Shown here piece after piece: positions 6,390 to 13,418 of a stretch of 33,003 nt of DNA. The position numbers and the translations under genes are program-made. The stretch is from an uncultured Pelagibacteraceae bacterium (GTDB lineage: Bacteria; Pseudomonadota; Alphaproteobacteria; Pelagibacterales; Pelagibacteraceae): assembly GCA_902538525.1 (NCBI GenBank), contig CACBFA010000008.1, forward strand, positions 1 through 33,003. The letters run 5' to 3'. The notes beneath the pieces were generated by a model, which did no database searches, was not told where the DNA came from, and worked only from the letters and a program-made list of their open reading frames with translations. Each line of letters starts with the position of its first letter. Positions within the stretch are counted from its first letter, which is position 1.

Positions 6390-8981
6390 ATGAAATTATC
6401 TGAATTATTTCAGCAAAATGGCTTTGATTTAGGAAATCTAAAAGAATCCTTTGGACTAATAGATGGAATATCAGAGCACATAATATCTGAAAGTGATGAA
6501 GTTTTAGCAAAGCAGCATCAAATTTCAGAAAATATTTATTTTTTAATTAAAGGCAAAGCTACATTTACCAAGTATTTTGAAACTAAATCTATAACCTTTG
6601 CAAAAATAACAAAGCCTGCAACACCATTAGGTATATCTGGACTTAATCAACCCAATAGATTTATGGGTGAAATATTTATTGAGGGTGGAACAGAATATAT
6701 CTCGATAAAACTAGATGATTTAAGAGATTTACAACAAAAAAATAGTAAACTTATATCAACATTATACTCAGCAATTTCTTTTTTTTCTTTCCAACTGCTT
6801 GTCTCTTCAAGAAATTTAAACACTTTGTATAAAGATGATGAAATACAAATTTCTCCAGGCATCCCATCAGAAAAAAGTATTACAAATATAAATAGAATTA
6901 AATCTGCTACTTTTTTTTCTACACTTACTGATGATGACTTAGAAAAGTTTATTAAATTAGGTAATATTAAGATGTATTCATCAAATCAATATATAGTTAA
7001 AGAGGGAGATGCTTCTAAAGGTTTAAAGATATTATTAAGTGGTAAAGTTGATGGCTTATTCCATAACTTTATTAATGGAAAAATAAGAAGAAATTTTAGA
7101 ACTCTAACTAGAGCTGGTATTGCTTTAACTTTATCTTCTGGAAAAGGAGATTTTTTTAATCCATATACAATTAAATCTACTAGGGATACGAAAGTTTTAC
7201 ATATTTCTAACGAAGCCCTTGAAAATCTGATTATTTCTGACCCTGAATTATCAATAAAGATTTTTAAAAGACAATTGTGGCAGTTAGGACGTTTCCAACA
7301 AAGTGCAACTGGTCTAACAAAATATTCAGCAGAAAATGAATTAGAATTTGTTAATTTATTATTGAAAGATAATACTGCAAGAATACCAGCTAGCTCTAAG
7401 TTATATAGTATTCCATATTTATTGAAGAGCACTCATACTTATGCAATGGCATTTGATGTAGTTTACGAACTACTTATTAAAGGAAATGAAATAGAAAAAT
7501 CATTATCTAGTTTGATAAAAGATACCTTAAATAATTTAGAAAGAGAGTCTCGTTTCCACAACCAATTAAATATTATTTATAATAGAGTTTCAAATTCTTC
7601 TAGTAATTCAGATAAAACAAAATTAAGAGAGTTAACCAATTCAAATTTCACAAAAGCTTTTGATAATGTTAAATATGTAATTAAGGGTTGGGAAAATTTG
7701 CCAGATGAACCAACAAATATTTTTTTTTACAATCACCTAGCAGCTATAGATGATAATCAGCTTGCAAATGGACATTCATTTTCAATCGACAGTCATTTCA
7801 TCAGTTCAAAAATATTACATCCAAAATATAATGATGGAGGCCAACGTATCGTTAGAACAAGTCGGAACACAGAATTTTGGAGATATAATTACTATGAAAA
7901 TTTAGATTACATTTTTGTTCATACCCCAGAGTCTGATAAGTTGGACGAAAGCGATGAGGAAAAGAAATTAAGAAAACAAAAGCTTTTTGACGAAGCTCAA
8001 AAGGTATTTAATAAAAAACAACCGATAGTAATTGCGCCCGAAGGAACATCAGAAACAGAAGATAATAAAACAATAACATCCCCAGGACCATTTAAAGCTG
8101 GAGCATTTAACCTTGCATTTAAACTTAACCCAAAACCAAAACTTATTCCAATTGCCCTTGCTAATTTTGATTATCCAGTTTCTAAAACTATATATTCAGC
8201 AGTCATTAAAGAGCCAATAACAATAAGTGATCATGTCAAAGATCCAGAAAATCAAGAGGAAATGAAAAGCTTCTTAGATAATTACAGAACCAAATTTAGA
8301 TCTTATGTAGAAGAGGCTATTGATTTAGCTAAAAATGTTCAAGACAACATAGATAGAATAGAAAATTTGAAAACTAACGTAAATTTAGTTAGTCCAGTTG
8401 AAGAAGAGTTTGAATTAGATGTTAGAGAATTAGAACATAATTCTTTTCAACAGACGAAAACAAATAACAGTGTTGCCTTGTATGGTAGTTCAACTTTTAA
8501 AATGTGGGATAATGCCAAAAACGATTTATCAATAAATAATCTTTATAATTTAGGCTTTGGGGGTTCAACTTTAGTATCTTGTAGAAGATATTTTGATAGA
8601 TTGGTTGCTCCTTTAAATCCGTCTAATCTTTTCTTTTATGCTGGAGATAATGATATTGGTTATGGAATGGATAGTGATGAATTATTAAAAGAATTTTTAT
8701 TATTTTCTAATCAAGTTGAAGAAAAACTACCTAGGGCAAAATGTTTTTTTATTTCAATTAAGCCTAGTCCTTTTAGAAGAGACCTTATGACAACAATTTT
8801 AGATGCGAATTCAAAGATAAAAAAACACTTAACCAATTTAAAAATGTGGGATTATGTTGATATTACAACACCAATGATAAATGCTGGTTATGATAAGTTT
8901 TATGATGAAGATCCATTACATATGAATGAACTTGGATATAGTTTGTTAAGTAAGCTTGTAAGAGACAAAATTTATAACTAA
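6390..8981 (+). CDS. Multidomain protein: two cNMP-binding-like domains, PlsC-type acyltransferase, SGNH hydrolase
   Basis: An 863-aa fusion. Residues about 25-140 and 173-305 each look like cyclic-nucleotide-binding beta-rolls; the second has IVKEGDASKGLKILLSGKVDG, while the first (ISENIYFLIKGKATF) is degenerate. Residues 420-625 are a glycerolipid acyltransferase with the catalytic HX4D at His449-Asp454 (NHLAAID) and motif III EGT at 551-553. Residues 694-860 are an SGNH/GDSL hydrolase: GSST with nucleophile Ser701, GFGGST (722-727), GDND with Asn754, and DPLH with Asp841/His844. All key residues are present. It would let a ligand-sensing module control acyl transfer and deacylation, perhaps lipid or surface-glycan remodelling. 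No signal peptide or membrane helix is evident. Followed after 9 nt by the DUF4174-like gene. Confidence 0.85.
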   Translation: MKLSELFQQNGFDLGNLKESFGLIDGISEHIISESDEVLAKQHQISENIYFLIKGKATFTKYFETKSITFAKITKPATPLGISGLNQPNRFMGEIFIEGGTEYISIKLDDLRDLQQKNSKLISTLYSAISFFSFQLLVSSRNLNTLYKDDEIQISPGIPSEKSITNINRIKSATFFSTLTDDDLEKFIKLGNIKMYSSNQYIVKEGDASKGLKILLSGKVDGLFHNFINGKIRRNFRTLTRAGIALTLSSGKGDFFNPYTIKSTRDTKVLHISNEALENLIISDPELSIKIFKRQLWQLGRFQQSATGLTKYSAENELEFVNLLLKDNTARIPASSKLYSIPYLLKSTHTYAMAFDVVYELLIKGNEIEKSLSSLIKDTLNNLERESRFHNQLNIIYNRVSNSSSNSDKTKLRELTNSNFTKAFDNVKYVIKGWENLPDEPTNIFFYNHLAAIDDNQLANGHSFSIDSHFISSKILHPKYNDGGQRIVRTSRNTEFWRYNYYENLDYIFVHTPESDKLDESDEEKKLRKQKLFDEAQKVFNKKQPIVIAPEGTSETEDNKTITSPGPFKAGAFNLAFKLNPKPKLIPIALANFDYPVSKTIYSAVIKEPITISDHVKDPENQEEMKSFLDNYRTKFRSYVEEAIDLAKNVQDNIDRIENLKTNVNLVSPVEEEFELDVRELEHNSFQQTKTNNSVALYGSSTFKMWDNAKNDLSINNLYNLGFGGSTLVSCRRYFDRLVAPLNPSNLFFYAGDNDIGYGMDSDELLKEFLLFSNQVEEKLPRAKCFFISIKPSPFRRDLMTTILDANSKIKKHLTNLKMWDYVDITTPMINAGYDKFYDEDPLHMNELGYSLLSKLVRDKIYN

Positions 8982-8990
8982 TATTTTTTA

Positions 8991-9497
8991 ATGAGTTTCA
9001 AAAAATATCAATGGAAATGTAGATTGTTAGTCCTCAACACACCAAATTCCAATCATCCAGAATATAAAAGATCAAAAGATTTATACCAAAAAGACATCAA
9101 AGGTTTTCACAAAAGATATATAAAATTAGTTACAAAATTAGATAAATCAAAAAAATTTAAAATTACTTTAATTGGTTTTGATGGCACAAAAAAAATTGAG
9201 TTAGATAAAATATATACAAAAAAAATCTTTGGAATAGTTGATAAAATGCCAATGAATAAACTCATCAAGGATAAAAAATTTAAACCATTAAATCTTTCTT
9301 TATTTTCAGATTATAAGCCAGAGACAACCTTAAAAGGCTTAGGTTTTAAAGATAAAGAAAAGGCATTGTTTACTGTTTCAGCTATAAAAAAAAGACCAAT
9401 AAAATACCAAGTAAATGTAATTGCAACTATGCTGGGAAGAGCAAAAAATCATCCAAATAAAACAAAAGACATGAATGATGCTATAATCGTTTTTTAA
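8991..9497 (+). CDS. DUF4174-like protein with an extra C-terminal module
   Basis: A 168-aa protein. Residues 5-90 match the DUF4174 pattern by eye: an opening YQWKCRLLVLNTPN, then FKITLIGFDGTKKIEL and FGIVDKMPMNK, which corresponds to the family's (I/V)DxMPMR ending. The fold is thioredoxin-like in relatives but no CxxC is present. Residues about 112-165 form a second short module (KGLGFKDKEKALFT, RAKNHPNKTKDMNDAI) that looks conserved but which I cannot name. No signal peptide is visible. It follows the 863-aa fusion gene by 9 nt and precedes the pilin array by 33 nt, so it may be cotranscribed with both. Function unknown. Confidence 0.65.
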   Translation: MSFKKYQWKCRLLVLNTPNSNHPEYKRSKDLYQKDIKGFHKRYIKLVTKLDKSKKFKITLIGFDGTKKIELDKIYTKKIFGIVDKMPMNKLIKDKKFKPLNLSLFSDYKPETTLKGLGFKDKEKALFTVSAIKKRPIKYQVNVIATMLGRAKNHPNKTKDMNDAIIVF

Positions 9498-9530
9498 AAA
9501 ATGGATGGAAAATTACAAAGCAAATAAAAA

Positions 9531-10004
9531 ATGAAAAATAAAGGCTTCACCCTAATAGAACTTTTAGTCGTTGTAGCAATAATTGGAATTTTAGCTGCTG
9601 TAGGTGTAGTTGCTTATAGCGGATATACAACCAGCGCAAAAGCAAATTCTTCGAGAGAAAATATGACAGTGGTTTATAAAACATGGTTAAATGAAAAATA
9701 TTTATGTGAAACAAAAGATGGTAATGAACAGGCCTTATGGGGTAAAACACAGTGTCATGTTTTGTTGAGTTCTTCTAGCAGCGATATAGCTAGAGTTGCT
9801 GGAGTTATCTCTAATTATTTTGGTGCAAATAATAACTATGGTTTTGGACAACCAATACTAAATGTCTATAAACCACAGGGAAATTTTTTTACAACACAGT
9901 GCTCCATTAATACAACACAAGATCAATATGTGGGTCAAGTTACAGCTTGCTGGGACAGTAATAGTGGAGATCTTGTATTTAATGGTTGTTTTAAAACACC
10001 ATGA
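9531..10004 (+). CDS. Type IV pilin-like protein 1
   Basis: A 157-aa prepilin with the short leader MKNKG, a prepilin-peptidase site between Gly5 and Phe6, Glu at mature position 5, and the hydrophobic helix LLVVVAIIGILAAVGVVAY. The leader would be cut and N-methylated by a PilD-type peptidase and the protein assembled into a pilus or pseudopilus. The globular part (about 35-157) has six cysteines (CETKDG...QC, then QC, AC, GC near the end), compatible with disulfide-stabilised pilin loops. First of four tandem copies with identical 30-residue N-termini. No pilin assembly genes lie in the window. Whether it forms a pilus for adhesion, DNA uptake or secretion is unknown. Confidence 0.9.
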   Translation: MKNKGFTLIELLVVVAIIGILAAVGVVAYSGYTTSAKANSSRENMTVVYKTWLNEKYLCETKDGNEQALWGKTQCHVLLSSSSSDIARVAGVISNYFGANNNYGFGQPILNVYKPQGNFFTTQCSINTTQDQYVGQVTACWDSNSGDLVFNGCFKTP

Positions 10005-10045
10005 TCAGATTCAAAAAATAGATTTCAAAAAAGAATTGGTTATTA

Positions 10046-10567
10046 ATGAAACAAAAAGGTTTTACATTAATAGAACTTCTAGTTGTTGTAGCAATCATTG
10101 GTATATTAGCTGCAGTAGGTGTGGTTGCTTATAGTGGTTATACAAGCGGTGCAAAAATTGCAGCAACTAAGTCAAATCATGCAACCATATTTAAAATGGT
10201 AGCAGCTAAATCTGCATTATGCAGTGTTGGTGAACCAATAAAATATAATGACATAAATGGTAATGAGAAGACAGCGAACTGTCCTATGAACATTGATAAT
10301 TTTATTAGTTATATGAATCAAACAGTTTACGGAATGAACTGGACAAGTCCTTTTTATGGAAGTAATCCACCTTACGGCTCTTGGTGTAAATTAAATGTTA
10401 CAAACTGTAATCCACCAGGTTACATGACTGCATGTCCTTCACATGTTGAGCAGGGTGGTTATCTATCAATATTTAAATTAAACTCTACGACAATAAAAGT
10501 TTGCTCAAATTTAGGAAATAGCACAGGTAAAACTCAATATATTGAAAATGAAATATCATTTGAATAA
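10046..10567 (+). CDS. Type IV pilin-like protein 2
   Basis: A 173-aa prepilin with leader MKQKG and the same 30-residue N-terminus as copy 1 (KGFTLIE plus the hydrophobic helix). Its globular domain is different: a loop pair C-x-V-G...ANC after the helix, then WCKLNVTNCNPPGYMTACPSH and a late KVCSN. The region between is Asn/Gly/Pro-rich. The gene starts 41 nt after copy 1, and its 3' end overlaps the start of copy 3 by 20-26 nt depending on the start chosen, so translation is likely coupled. An out-of-frame reading (9862-10134) across the junction with copy 1 is a shadow. Confidence 0.9.
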   Translation: MKQKGFTLIELLVVVAIIGILAAVGVVAYSGYTSGAKIAATKSNHATIFKMVAAKSALCSVGEPIKYNDINGNEKTANCPMNIDNFISYMNQTVYGMNWTSPFYGSNPPYGSWCKLNVTNCNPPGYMTACPSHVEQGGYLSIFKLNSTTIKVCSNLGNSTGKTQYIENEISFE

Positions 10568-11021
10568 AAAAGGTTTCACCCTAATTGAACTTTTAGTAGT
10601 TGTAGCAATCATAGGTATTCTAGCTGCGGTAGGGGTTGTTGCTTATAGTGGTTATACAAGTGGTGCCAAAATAAATACTGCAAAGTCTAATCATGCTATA
10701 GTTGTTAAATATTTAATGGGCGAATTACTAAAATGTGAAATAGGTGAGAGTAAAATTTTTAATAATACTCAAGATTGTTCATCTAATACTTCTGGAAGTT
10801 CAGCCAGAGCAACAGCAGATATTATGAACAAACAAATGAAAAATGCTATACAACCTAATAATATAACTTCAGTTGGTGATAATGGATCTGTAACTAGTAA
10901 CTCCAACGTTGGAATTATTATAGTAAAAGCAAAGGGTTCAATAATTAATATTAGTCTTTGTTTTAAAACAAATTGTTCTGATGCCGCCAATAGATTAGAA
11001 AAAGATGTCCCATTTAATTAA
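10542..11021 (+). CDS. Type IV pilin-like protein 3
   Basis: A 159-aa prepilin with the shared N-terminus. Two starts are possible, ATG at 10542 or ATG at 10548 (leader MKMKYHLNKKG or MKYHLNKKG); both lie inside the end of copy 2. The globular domain has an early loop pair (KCEIGES...QDCSS), a Ser/Thr/Asn-rich centre and a C-terminal disulfide-type motif LCFKTNCSDAANR. That last motif reappears almost unchanged in copy 4, so copies 3 and 4 are the closest pair. The stop lies 17 nt inside the start of copy 4. Confidence 0.88.
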   Translation: MKMKYHLNKKGFTLIELLVVVAIIGILAAVGVVAYSGYTSGAKINTAKSNHAIVVKYLMGELLKCEIGESKIFNNTQDCSSNTSGSSARATADIMNKQMKNAIQPNNITSVGDNGSVTSNSNVGIIIVKAKGSIINISLCFKTNCSDAANRLEKDVPFN

Positions 11022-11334
11022 AAAGAAACCTAAAGGATTTACTTTAATAGAACTTTTGGTTGTCGTAGCAATCATAGGTATCTTAGCTGCAGTAGGGGTG
11101 GTTGCATATAGCGGTTATACAAGTGGAGCAAAAAAAAGTACAATAAAACAAAATTATAAAACAATTTATAAAAAATTTCGTGCAGAGAGAGCTATGTGCT
11201 CTATAGATTCTAGCTCGTCAATTTATGATGGAACTTTAAAATGTTCAGTTGACAATACAGGAACAATTATACCTGCATTAGAAAATTATTATGATCACAG
11301 TAAAGGAAAAAACACCGTTGAAAAACATCATTAA
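11005..11334 (+). pseudogene. Type IV pilin-like protein 4, N-terminal part before a frameshift
   Basis: Reads leader MSHLIKKKPKG, the same conserved helix, and the early cysteine pair (AMCSIDSS...KCSVD). After residue 102 the frame leaves the pilin reading at a run of six A (11307-11312) and stops seven codons later (ending VEKHH). Dropping one A would join it to the frame ending at 11536, giving a 176-aa protein of normal pilin length. It may be a real 1-nt insertion, a sequencing or assembly error, or a site of slippage. As it stands the product would be a truncated pilin lacking the C-terminal disulfide region. Confidence 0.75.
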
Positions 11335-11536
11335 GTCTAAAGATGTAAACTTTTTTCAACATAGAGGATGTGATGAATTTACTAAAGATGAGGCTTATGG
11401 ACATATGTATATTTGTGTTAAATCCCATTCACCAGGTTTAGTTGAATGGAAATTTTCTGCATGTTTTGAACAACCATGCTCAAATGCTAATAACAGAGTA
11501 TCTAATGAATTTATTGGAGCTCCTAATTATGATTGA
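11291..11536 (+). pseudogene. Type IV pilin-like protein 4, C-terminal part in the +1 frame
   Basis: From TPLKNIIKSK onward this frame continues the pilin: it carries RGCDEF, MYICVK and ACFEQPCSNANNR, the last clearly homologous to the end of copy 3 (LCFKTNCSDAANR). The ATG at 11291 sits upstream of the A-run in the wrong frame and is unlikely to be a genuine start; the first seven codons are out-of-frame pilin sequence. The stop overlaps the start of the next small gene by 8 nt, the same tight spacing seen between the other copies. Confidence 0.75.
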
Positions 11537-11727
11537 ATTTTTATTTAAAGTATCACTGCTAATTCTTGGTTTAATAGTAATCAGATTTGGGATTATTCAG
11601 ATTAGAAAGTACAAAAAGGGAGAAATTAGATCAAAGAATAATATTTTTTAGTCAAATTTCTTTTTTAATTTTCTTTGCAGCAATTATAGGGTTAGTTATT
11701 TATTCAATTTTAGGCTTACTTGAGTAA
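11529..11727 (+). pseudogene. Small two-helix membrane protein gene, apparently frameshifted
   Basis: From ATG 11529 the frame gives a 40-aa protein with one helix (LFKVSLLILGLIVIRFGI) and a basic loop (RKYKKGEIRSKNN), stopping at 11649-11651 right after six T (11644-11649). Skipping one T continues in frame as FSQISFLIFFAAIIGLVIY and ends at 11727, adding a second helix. The continuation looks like real membrane sequence, so the intact gene probably encodes about 65 aa with two helices. A longer reading from 11442 is an out-of-frame overlap with the pilin and not a likely start. Its 8-nt overlap with pilin 4 suggests cotranscription. Family not recognised. Confidence 0.5.
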
Positions 11728-11750
11728 GTTAATTTATCTCATATTATAAT
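11720..11750 (+). promoter_or_regulatory. Candidate promoter of the FG-GAP protein gene
   Basis: A perfect TATAAT at 11745-11750 lies 27 nt before the start codon, with TTGAGT at 11720-11725 as a possible -35 (19-nt spacer, a little long). An AAAGAG ribosome-binding site follows closer to the start. This would separate the gene from the pilin cluster. Confidence 0.4.
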
Positions 11751-11777
11751 TTTAAAATTCCAATAAAGAGCTTAATT

Positions 11778-13205
11778 ATGAAAAAAATTATCTTCGTTTT
11801 TCTCAGTATTTTATCAGTATTTAATTATGCAAACGCTAAAGATTTTTTCCTAAATATAACTGATCAAATAGCAGAAAATGAGTTTCGATTAAGCTATGGA
11901 GTTTCAGTTACCGATGTTAACCAAGATAATAAATATGATTTTGTAGTAACTGGTTTTGGTTTCAAAAATTTAGCCCTCTCGTACAAAGATGGAAAATTAA
12001 TAAATTTTGTAAATGAAAAAATATTTACAGATGAAGAAAGAAGAACAATTGGTGTAGCAGCATGTGATATCGATCAAGATGGTTATGAAGAAATATATTT
12101 TTTAAACACTGATACATATAGTGGATCAAAAATTTATTCTGATCGACTAATAGATTTAAATAACAATAAATTTGAAGATTTATTTGAAAAGGAAATCAAT
12201 CAAAGTGAATTAAACTTAACAGCAGGAAGATCAGTAGTTTGTGTAGATAGAAATGGTGATGGGGCATATGGTATTTATGTTGCAAATTATGGAGGTCCAA
12301 CTCGTTTTTATGAATTAATCAGAGATCGAATAAAAGACCAAGCTAAATCATTATCAATTGATAAAATTACTGGAGGTAGAGCTATTGTGTCAGGACACAT
12401 TCTTTCAGATAGATCAGATATTTTTGCTGCAAATGAAAGAGGGGATAACTTTTTATATTATAATTCTAAAGGTTCATTCCAAGATGTAGCTAAAGAGTAT
12501 GCAGTTCAAGATAGATTTGAAAATGGTAGAGGAACAGCCTTAAGCGATCTTTTATATAGAGGAAGATTAGATATTTTATCTTCAAACTGGAATGGTATGC
12601 ATAGAGCATACGTTTTAGACGGTGATAAGTTTAAAGATATATCAACATCTCCATACAATGATCCTACAAAAATCAGAACAGTCATTTCTGCTGACTTTGA
12701 TAATGACGGATACGATGAAATTTTCATGAATAATATTGGAGAACCAAATAAACTTTTTAAAGTTTTAGAAGGCGGAGTATTTAAAGAAATTAAAATGGAA
12801 AATGGTTTAGAGAGAGTTGGTCTTGGAACTGGAGCAGCTGTTGCAGATGTAGATGGTGATGGAATTTTAGAATTATTAGTTTCACATGGTGAGTCAGGGT
12901 TTCAACCATTAACTTTATATAAAGCAGATATACAAAACTTTAATTATCTGCGTATTAAACCCCTTAATCAATTTGGAGCTCCCGCAAGAGGTGCAACAGT
13001 AACAATGAAATCCAATAAAAGAATTCATTCAAAAACAATAGATGCAGGCTCAGGTTATCTCTGTCAGATGGAACCAATAGCTCATTATGGGATAAGAGAT
13101 GGTGAAAAAAACTTTAAAGTTGAAATAAAATGGACTGATGGATCAATAGAAACATTTGATATTGATGAATTAAATAAAACTTACGAATTTAGACAAAAAT
13201 TATAG
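11778..13205 (+). CDS. Secreted FG-GAP/VCBS beta-propeller protein with C-terminal UnbV/ASPIC domain
   Basis: A 475-aa protein with a signal peptide (cleavage likely after NYANA, residue 20). The body has repeated Ca2+-binding-type loops of FG-GAP/VCBS blades: DVNQDNKYDF, DIDQDGYEEI, DRNGDGAYGI, DFDNDGYDEI, DVDGDGILEL. Residues about 385-470 form an ASPIC/UnbV domain (YLRIKP...GARGATV-type segment, WTDGSIETFDI), as in CRTAC1-like proteins. Such integrin-like propellers often work in extracellular binding or adhesion. It sits directly after the pilin array but has its own promoter-like sequence, so a role alongside the pilus, for instance as a surface adhesin, is possible but only inferred. 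The full propeller seems present with no truncation. Confidence 0.85.
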   Translation: MKKIIFVFLSILSVFNYANAKDFFLNITDQIAENEFRLSYGVSVTDVNQDNKYDFVVTGFGFKNLALSYKDGKLINFVNEKIFTDEERRTIGVAACDIDQDGYEEIYFLNTDTYSGSKIYSDRLIDLNNNKFEDLFEKEINQSELNLTAGRSVVCVDRNGDGAYGIYVANYGGPTRFYELIRDRIKDQAKSLSIDKITGGRAIVSGHILSDRSDIFAANERGDNFLYYNSKGSFQDVAKEYAVQDRFENGRGTALSDLLYRGRLDILSSNWNGMHRAYVLDGDKFKDISTSPYNDPTKIRTVISADFDNDGYDEIFMNNIGEPNKLFKVLEGGVFKEIKMENGLERVGLGTGAAVADVDGDGILELLVSHGESGFQPLTLYKADIQNFNYLRIKPLNQFGAPARGATVTMKSNKRIHSKTIDAGSGYLCQMEPIAHYGIRDGEKNFKVEIKWTDGSIETFDIDELNKTYEFRQKL

Positions 13206-13263
13206 GACAATACTACTCATTATATAGTGTTGAAAAATTACAAAGCTTTTATATATCAACGAT

Positions 13264-13407
13264 ATGACAATTTGTTCTTTATCATTATTAGCATTATTAG
13301 TTTCAGGAATTGTAATGTATCTTTTTAGAGAACCATCTGAGGAAGAAATAAAAAAATTTAATAGTAAAACTCAAGAACAAAGTAACTGGTCAAATATGGG
13401 TTTTTAA
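13264..13407 (+). CDS. 47-aa single-pass membrane protein
   Basis: An ATG-started 47-codon frame: one hydrophobic helix at the N-terminus (CSLSLLALLVSGIVMYLF, residues 4-21), then a charged tail (REPSEEEIKKF) ending SNWSNMGF. It occupies most of the gap between the beta-propeller gene and the cysteine-rich gene and ends 11 nt before the latter's start. The helix-then-acidic/basic-tail pattern is typical of real small membrane proteins. No family recognised. Confidence 0.5.
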   Translation: MTICSLSLLALLVSGIVMYLFREPSEEEIKKFNSKTQEQSNWSNMGF

Positions 13408-13418
13408 ATCATTAATTA

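Larger units (their letters stand above)
9540..11121 (+). repeat. Four direct copies of a 90-nt pilin N-terminus segment
   Basis: Copies at 9540-9629, 10055-10144, 10569-10658 and 11032-11121 each encode the same 30 residues, from the Lys before the cleavage site to a Gly-Tyr-Thr. Copies 1 and 2 differ at 13 of 90 bases, all synonymous; the other pairs also differ only at synonymous positions by my reading. The sequences after these segments are largely unrelated at base level. Confidence 0.85.

Noticed and set aside
6986-7432. 148-aa opposite-strand frame inside the fusion gene
   Set aside because: Lies fully within the well-supported cNMP domain coding sequence; no ribosome-binding site and no family-like motifs.
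9862-10134. 90-aa frame bridging pilins 1 and 2
   Set aside because: Out of frame with both pilins; translation is the shifted reading of their conserved segments.
11291-11312. A-AAA-AAC sequence in pilin 4 as a programmed -1 frameshift site
   Set aside because: The pilin continuation is in the +1 frame, so a -1 shift at this heptamer would not restore it.
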